Made by a program: the position numbers and the translations under genes
The notes under the pieces: generated by a model
Seen by the model: only the letters and a program-made list of their open reading frames with translations
Told to the model about the DNA's origin: nothing
Databases searched by the model: none
In this document: positions 7,345-11,094 of the stretch, one piece after another
How the letters are laid out: every line of letters starts with the position of its first letter
How positions within the stretch are numbered: the first letter of the stretch is position 1
NCBI GenBank assembly: GCA_002684375.1
Contig: NYVC01000003.1
Span: 45,237 to 56,330 of the forward strand
Reading direction: 5' to 3'
Source of the DNA: Marinovum sp.
GTDB taxonomy: Bacteria; Pseudomonadota; Alphaproteobacteria; Rhodobacterales; Rhodobacteraceae
DNA length: 11,094 nt

Positions 7345-10300
7345 ATGGATGCAGGGTCTTCTGACGGAAAAACCACAGCTGCCTTGCGAACTGCGCATGG
7401 TTTGAACACGTCTGCAACAATAACTATTGGTGGCGCGCCAGAAGGCTATGATGCGCATCTGGTTTTAAAAGAGATTGCCAGCAGCAACGCCCCGGTCCTC
7501 CATGTGGCGCGCGATGATAAACGCATGGCGATCATGAAGGCATCACTGCAGTTTTTTGCCCCCGAGATGCCAGTGCTCAGCTTTCCCGGCTGGGATTGTC
7601 TGCCCTATGACAGGATTTCTCCCAACGCTGATATTTCTGCGGCGCGGATGGCGACATTGGCCAGCTTGGTTCATGTAATGCCGACACAATTTGTAGTTTT
7701 GACCACCTTGAATGCCGCCTCTCAGCGGCTGCCGGCGCGCAGCGTTTTGCGCGAGGGGGGCTTTACTGCAGAGGTCGGACAACGGATCAATGAGGCTGAA
7801 CTGAAAGCATTTTTGGTGCGTATGGGCTTCACTCAGGCCCCAACCGTGATGGAGCCGGGTGATTATGCGGTGCGTGGCGGGATCATTGATGTCTATCCTC
7901 CGGGTGAGTCGGGGCCGGTTCGTCTGGATCTTTTCGGGGATGTTCTGGATGGTGCGCGGCGCTTTGACCCGGCAACGCAGCGCACCACCGAGAAATTAAA
8001 TGTGGTCGAGTTTTCTCCGGTTTCCGAAGTTATTCTGGACCCTGGCGCCATCACCCGTTTTCGGCAAAACTATCGCATAGAGTTTGGTGCCGGACGCAGC
8101 GACGACCCGCTATACGAGGCAATAAGTGCAGGGCGCAAGCATCAGGGTATTGAGCATTGGCTTGGATTGTTTCATGAAAAGCTTGAGACATTGTTCGACT
8201 ATTTGCCGGGGGCGACAGTCACGCTGGATGACCAGATAACTCCGGCGCGGATTGCACGCTGGGAAATGGTTGAGGATCAATACGAAACCCGCCATCTGGC
8301 AATGTCGCAAAAAAGCCGTCTGGATACGGTCTATAAACCGGCACCACCCCACCTTCTATATCTCGATGATGCGGCATGGGGCGTGGCTGTGCAAGACCAC
8401 AGAGTGGTGCAGTTTCATCCCCTAGCGCAAGCCTCAGGCCCGGGCGTGATTGATGCGGGTGGGCGCATAGGTCGAAATTTTTCGCCAGAAAGACAGCAGG
8501 AAAATATAGGTCTTTTTAGCGCTTTAGCAGATCACCTTAAAGTTAAGCTGCAACTTGGCCCGGTGGTGATCGCGGCTTACTCCGAAGGGGCCCGAACGCG
8601 GCTTAGCGGATTGATCGAAGACGAAGGTCTGGCTGAAACAATCTTGATCGCCAGTGGGTCTCGGATGGGAAAAGCGGGGCTTTATCTCGCGGTGTGGCCG
8701 CTGGAGCACGGCTTTGAGACGCCGAGTATGACGGTGATTTCCGAGCAGGATGTACTGGGTGACCGCTTAATCCGACGGGCCAATAAACGCCGCAAGGCCA
8801 AAAACTTTCTCACTGAGACCCAGTCTTTGACCAGCGGCGATCTGGTGGTGCATGTCGACCACGGAATCGGGCGCTTTCACGGCCTAGAGGTGATTGCGGC
8901 GGCGGGCGCTGCGCATGAGTGTCTGATGTTGGAATATGCCGATAACGCGCGGCTCTATCTGCCTGTTGTCAATATTGAATTACTGTCAAAATACGGCCAT
9001 GATGAGGGCCTGCTTGATCGGCTGGGCGGCGGTGCGTGGCAGGCCAAAAAAGCCCGCTTGAAAGAGCGTATTCGTGACATGGCTGACCGGTTGATTCGGG
9101 TGGCGGCCGAACGCGCGCTGCGCAAAGCGCCGGTACTCGATCCTCCACCGGGTATGTGGGATGCGTTCAGCGCCCGCTTTCCCTATCAAGAAACCGATGA
9201 TCAACTGCGCGCAATCGGCGATGTGGTGCAGGATCTGACCAGCGGCCAGCCGATGGATCGACTGATTTGTGGTGATGTCGGATTTGGCAAAACCGAGGTT
9301 GCGATGCGCGCCGCGTTTGTTGCGGCCATGTCGGGGGTTCAGGTGGCGGTGGTGGCACCGACCACATTGCTGTCGCGTCAACATGCCAAAAGCTTTGCGG
9401 AGCGGTTCCGCGGATTTCCGATCCAAGTGCGACAGCTGTCACGTTTTGTGCCGGCCAAAGAGGCACAGGTCACCCGCGACGGAATTACAAATGGCACGGT
9501 CGATATTGTTATTGGCACCCACGCCCTGCTGGCAAAATCAATTCGGTTTCAGAACCTCGGCCTTTTGATCATCGATGAAGAGCAGCATTTCGGGGTCTCG
9601 CATAAAGAGCGGCTCAAGCAGATGCGCAGCGATATTCACGTGATGACGCTGACGGCAACGCCCATCCCGCGCACCTTGCAATTATCCCTGTCGGGGGTGC
9701 GCGATCTGTCGATCATCGGCACACCACCGGTCGACAGGTTGTCAATCCGCACCTATGTGAGCGAATTTGATGCTGTCAGCATCCGGCAGGCGCTGCTGCG
9801 CGAGCATTACCGGGGGGGGCAGTCGTTTTATGTCGTCCCCCGCATCGCCGATTTGCCCGAAATTGAAGACTTTTTGAAAGAACAATTGCCAGAATTGAGC
9901 TATGTGGTGGCGAATGGCCAGATGGCGCCCGGACAGTTGGATGACCGGATGAATGCGTTTTACGACGGCAAATATGACATTCTTCTGGCGACGACGATTG
10001 TCGAATCCGGCTTGGATATCCCCACTGCAAATACCATGATCATTCACCGTGCTGATATGTTTGGCTTGGCACAGTTGTATCAGATCCGTGGTCGGGTTGG
10101 GCGCTCGAAGACCCGCGCCTATGCGTATCTGACAACCAAGCCGCGGATGAAATTAACGGCAACAGCTGAAAAACGCCTGCGGGTATTGGGCAGTCTCGAT
10201 ACATTGGGGGCCGGCTTTACGCTGGCCTCGCAGGATCTTGACATTCGCGGGGCGGGCAACCTTTTGGGCGAAGAGCAATCCGGCCAAATGCGTGATGTCG

Positions 10301-10866
10301 GCTATGAACTGTACCAATCCATGCTGGAAGAGGCGATTGCCAAAATCAAGGCGGGCGAAATGGAAGGCCTGTCAGAGGCAGATGATCAATGGGCACCGCA
10401 GATCAATCTGGGCGTTCCAGTCCTGATCCCAGAGGCATTTGTTCCCGATCTGGACGTGCGGTTGGGCTTGTACCGCAGATTATCGGGCCTTAGCAAAAAA
10501 GTTGAACTAGAGGGCTTTGCCGCCGAATTGATCGACCGCTTTGGCCCATTGCCAAAAGAGGTCAACACATTGATGTTGGTGGTGCGGATCAAGTCGATGT
10601 GCAAACGCGCGGGTATTGCAAAAATGGATGGTGGTCCGAAAGGGGCGACGCTGCAGTTTCACAATGATAAATTTGCCTCGCCGCAGGGATTGGCCGAATT
10701 TGTGCGCAATCAGCGCGGTCTGGCCAAGGTCAAAGGTAATAAAATCGTTGTGCGGCGCAATTGGGCGAAAGACAGTGATAAAATCAAGGGTGCATTCGCA
10801 ATTGCCCGTGATCTGGTTGAGCAACTGGTGGCTGAGAAAGCGCGTAAGAAGGCGGCTAAGGGCTGA
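7345..10866 (+). CDS. mfd: Transcription-repair coupling factor Mfd
   Basis: Mfd recognises RNA polymerase stalled at DNA lesions, pushes it off by ATP-driven translocation on upstream DNA, and recruits UvrA to start nucleotide excision repair. The 1173 residues (E. coli 1148) contain all modules. A UvrB-like N-terminal region includes GAPEGYDA (30-37) and the FPGWDCLPYDRISP stretch. The CarD-like RNA-polymerase-interacting domain starts at GDLVVHVDHGIGRF (498-511). Helicase motor: Walker A GDVGFGKT (643-650), DEEQ box (744-747), TATPIPRTLQLSL, and motif VI QIRGRVGR (913-920). The translocation (TRG) motif region follows, around LGSLDTLGAGFTLASQDLDIRGAGNLLGE (seen in pieces). The TRCF domain D7 runs from about 1019 to 1115, and the C-terminus is basic (KARKKAAKG). 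No key residue is missing. ATG 7345 is the only early ATG; a GGGGG at 7329-7333 is distant, so initiation probably depends on coupling with the preceding gene. Transcription converges on the unknown frame to the right. Confidence 0.98.
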   Translation: MDAGSSDGKTTAALRTAHGLNTSATITIGGAPEGYDAHLVLKEIASSNAPVLHVARDDKRMAIMKASLQFFAPEMPVLSFPGWDCLPYDRISPNADISAARMATLASLVHVMPTQFVVLTTLNAASQRLPARSVLREGGFTAEVGQRINEAELKAFLVRMGFTQAPTVMEPGDYAVRGGIIDVYPPGESGPVRLDLFGDVLDGARRFDPATQRTTEKLNVVEFSPVSEVILDPGAITRFRQNYRIEFGAGRSDDPLYEAISAGRKHQGIEHWLGLFHEKLETLFDYLPGATVTLDDQITPARIARWEMVEDQYETRHLAMSQKSRLDTVYKPAPPHLLYLDDAAWGVAVQDHRVVQFHPLAQASGPGVIDAGGRIGRNFSPERQQENIGLFSALADHLKVKLQLGPVVIAAYSEGARTRLSGLIEDEGLAETILIASGSRMGKAGLYLAVWPLEHGFETPSMTVISEQDVLGDRLIRRANKRRKAKNFLTETQSLTSGDLVVHVDHGIGRFHGLEVIAAAGAAHECLMLEYADNARLYLPVVNIELLSKYGHDEGLLDRLGGGAWQAKKARLKERIRDMADRLIRVAAERALRKAPVLDPPPGMWDAFSARFPYQETDDQLRAIGDVVQDLTSGQPMDRLICGDVGFGKTEVAMRAAFVAAMSGVQVAVVAPTTLLSRQHAKSFAERFRGFPIQVRQLSRFVPAKEAQVTRDGITNGTVDIVIGTHALLAKSIRFQNLGLLIIDEEQHFGVSHKERLKQMRSDIHVMTLTATPIPRTLQLSLSGVRDLSIIGTPPVDRLSIRTYVSEFDAVSIRQALLREHYRGGQSFYVVPRIADLPEIEDFLKEQLPELSYVVANGQMAPGQLDDRMNAFYDGKYDILLATTIVESGLDIPTANTMIIHRADMFGLAQLYQIRGRVGRSKTRAYAYLTTKPRMKLTATAEKRLRVLGSLDTLGAGFTLASQDLDIRGAGNLLGEEQSGQMRDVGYELYQSMLEEAIAKIKAGEMEGLSEADDQWAPQINLGVPVLIPEAFVPDLDVRLGLYRRLSGLSKKVELEGFAAELIDRFGPLPKEVNTLMLVVRIKSMCKRAGIAKMDGGPKGATLQFHNDKFASPQGLAEFVRNQRGLAKVKGNKIVVRRNWAKDSDKIKGAFAIARDLVEQLVAEKARKKAAKG

Positions 10867-10920
10867 GTTTTCCGCAATGGATTCATCAAATAAAAGGGTT
10901 TTTAGCGGTTAGTTTTCCGC
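10866..10920. repeat. Direct repeat AGTTTTCCGC flanking the mfd downstream gap
   Basis: AGTTTTCCGC occurs at 10866-10875 and again at 10911-10920, 45 bases apart. The similarity continues for four more bases with one difference (AATG against CATG). One copy overlaps the mfd stop and the other the stop of the minus-strand frame. On the minus strand GCGG (10920-10917) and CCGC (10908-10905) could form a weak 4-bp hairpin with an eight-base loop, followed by a moderately T-rich stretch; I do not call it a terminator. Confidence 0.4.
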
Positions 10921-11094
10921 CATGAAACGTTTTATTTTTGGCTTTAACCAGGCCCAGAGCCCCGGTGCGCCGCGTGCTATTTTCGCCCCCACCCTCGTTT
11001 CTATCCGGTTCAGGTCGACGCCGTAGTCTTTCCAACTGCCGCCGCCCGAGGCAAGGTTCTGGTTGGGGGGTTGAAAGCGATCCATAGACTTGGC
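10909..11094 (-). CDS. Unidentified protein, either C-terminal fragment or 58-residue small protein
   Basis: An open frame on the minus strand runs from the window edge to TAA at 10911-10909, giving 62 residues. An ATG at 11085-11083 would give a complete 58-residue protein, but its ribosome binding site would be outside the window, so I cannot tell a full small gene from the end of a longer one. The sequence has a polar, glycine-rich start (MDRFQPPNQNLASGGGSW), a middle with KDYGVDLNRIETRVG, and a tryptophan-containing basic tail (GLWAWLKPKIKRFMAEN). It has no evident membrane segment or signal peptide. I do not recognise a family. Coding is inferred from the open frame up to the edge, its place convergent to mfd with a 42-base gap, and a plausible amino-acid composition. 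Confidence 0.5.
   Translation of the reverse strand, partial: AKSMDRFQPPNQNLASGGGSWKDYGVDLNRIETRVGAKIARGAPGLWAWLKPKIKRFMAEN

Noticed and set aside
8986..9466. Minus-strand open frames of 146 and 99 codons opposite mfd
   Set aside because: They overlap the conserved helicase motifs of mfd on the other strand and have no family features.
1..11094. Mobile element, phage, CRISPR, toxin-antitoxin or defence genes
   Set aside because: All large frames are intact housekeeping or clade-typical genes with even codon use; no transposase, integrase, repeat array or terminal inverted repeat was seen.

Overview
The window looks like ordinary chromosomal core genome from an alphaproteobacterium, most likely of the Rhodobacterales (Roseobacter group). 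The basis is a type-2 (Cox15-like) heme A synthase, a GyrA with the insertion in the C-terminal domain seen in alphaproteobacteria, a porphobilinogen synthase without the zinc cysteines, and a four-helix membrane protein directly before mfd that I recall only from Rhodobacteraceae. Base composition is moderate (about mid-50s % GC by eye). That would suit a lower-GC roseobacter, but species level is a guess.

Layout. 1-1826 (+): the C-terminal end of ctaA (cut by the window edge), then an M32 metallocarboxypeptidase gene joined by a TGATG stop/start overlap. 1827-1993: a short convergent gap with a strong 12-bp hairpin. 1994-6687 (-): hemB, a small SYLF-domain lipoprotein gene and gyrA, all on the minus strand. 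Gaps of 109 and 253 bp and visible promoter-like sites suggest separate transcription rather than one operon. 6688-6809: divergent gap. 6810-10866 (+): a small membrane protein gene and mfd, one base apart, almost certainly co-transcribed. 10909-11094 (-): an open frame running to the window edge, convergent with mfd, which I do not recognise. No stretch without a gene exceeds about 255 bases.

Functions. Two genes belong to tetrapyrrole/heme metabolism (hemB early, ctaA last step to heme A) but sit in different transcription units. Two act on DNA during transcription (gyrA for supercoiling, mfd for clearing stalled RNA polymerase and recruiting UvrA). The others are a cytosolic peptidase, an envelope lipid-binding-type lipoprotein and an uncharacterised membrane protein.

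I looked for a new system and found none: no tRNA or rRNA genes, insertion sequence, phage gene, CRISPR array, toxin-antitoxin pair or defence genes. The most open questions are the membrane protein coupled to mfd, the Tat-like signal on the SYLF lipoprotein, the metal site of HemB, and the unidentified frame at the right edge.
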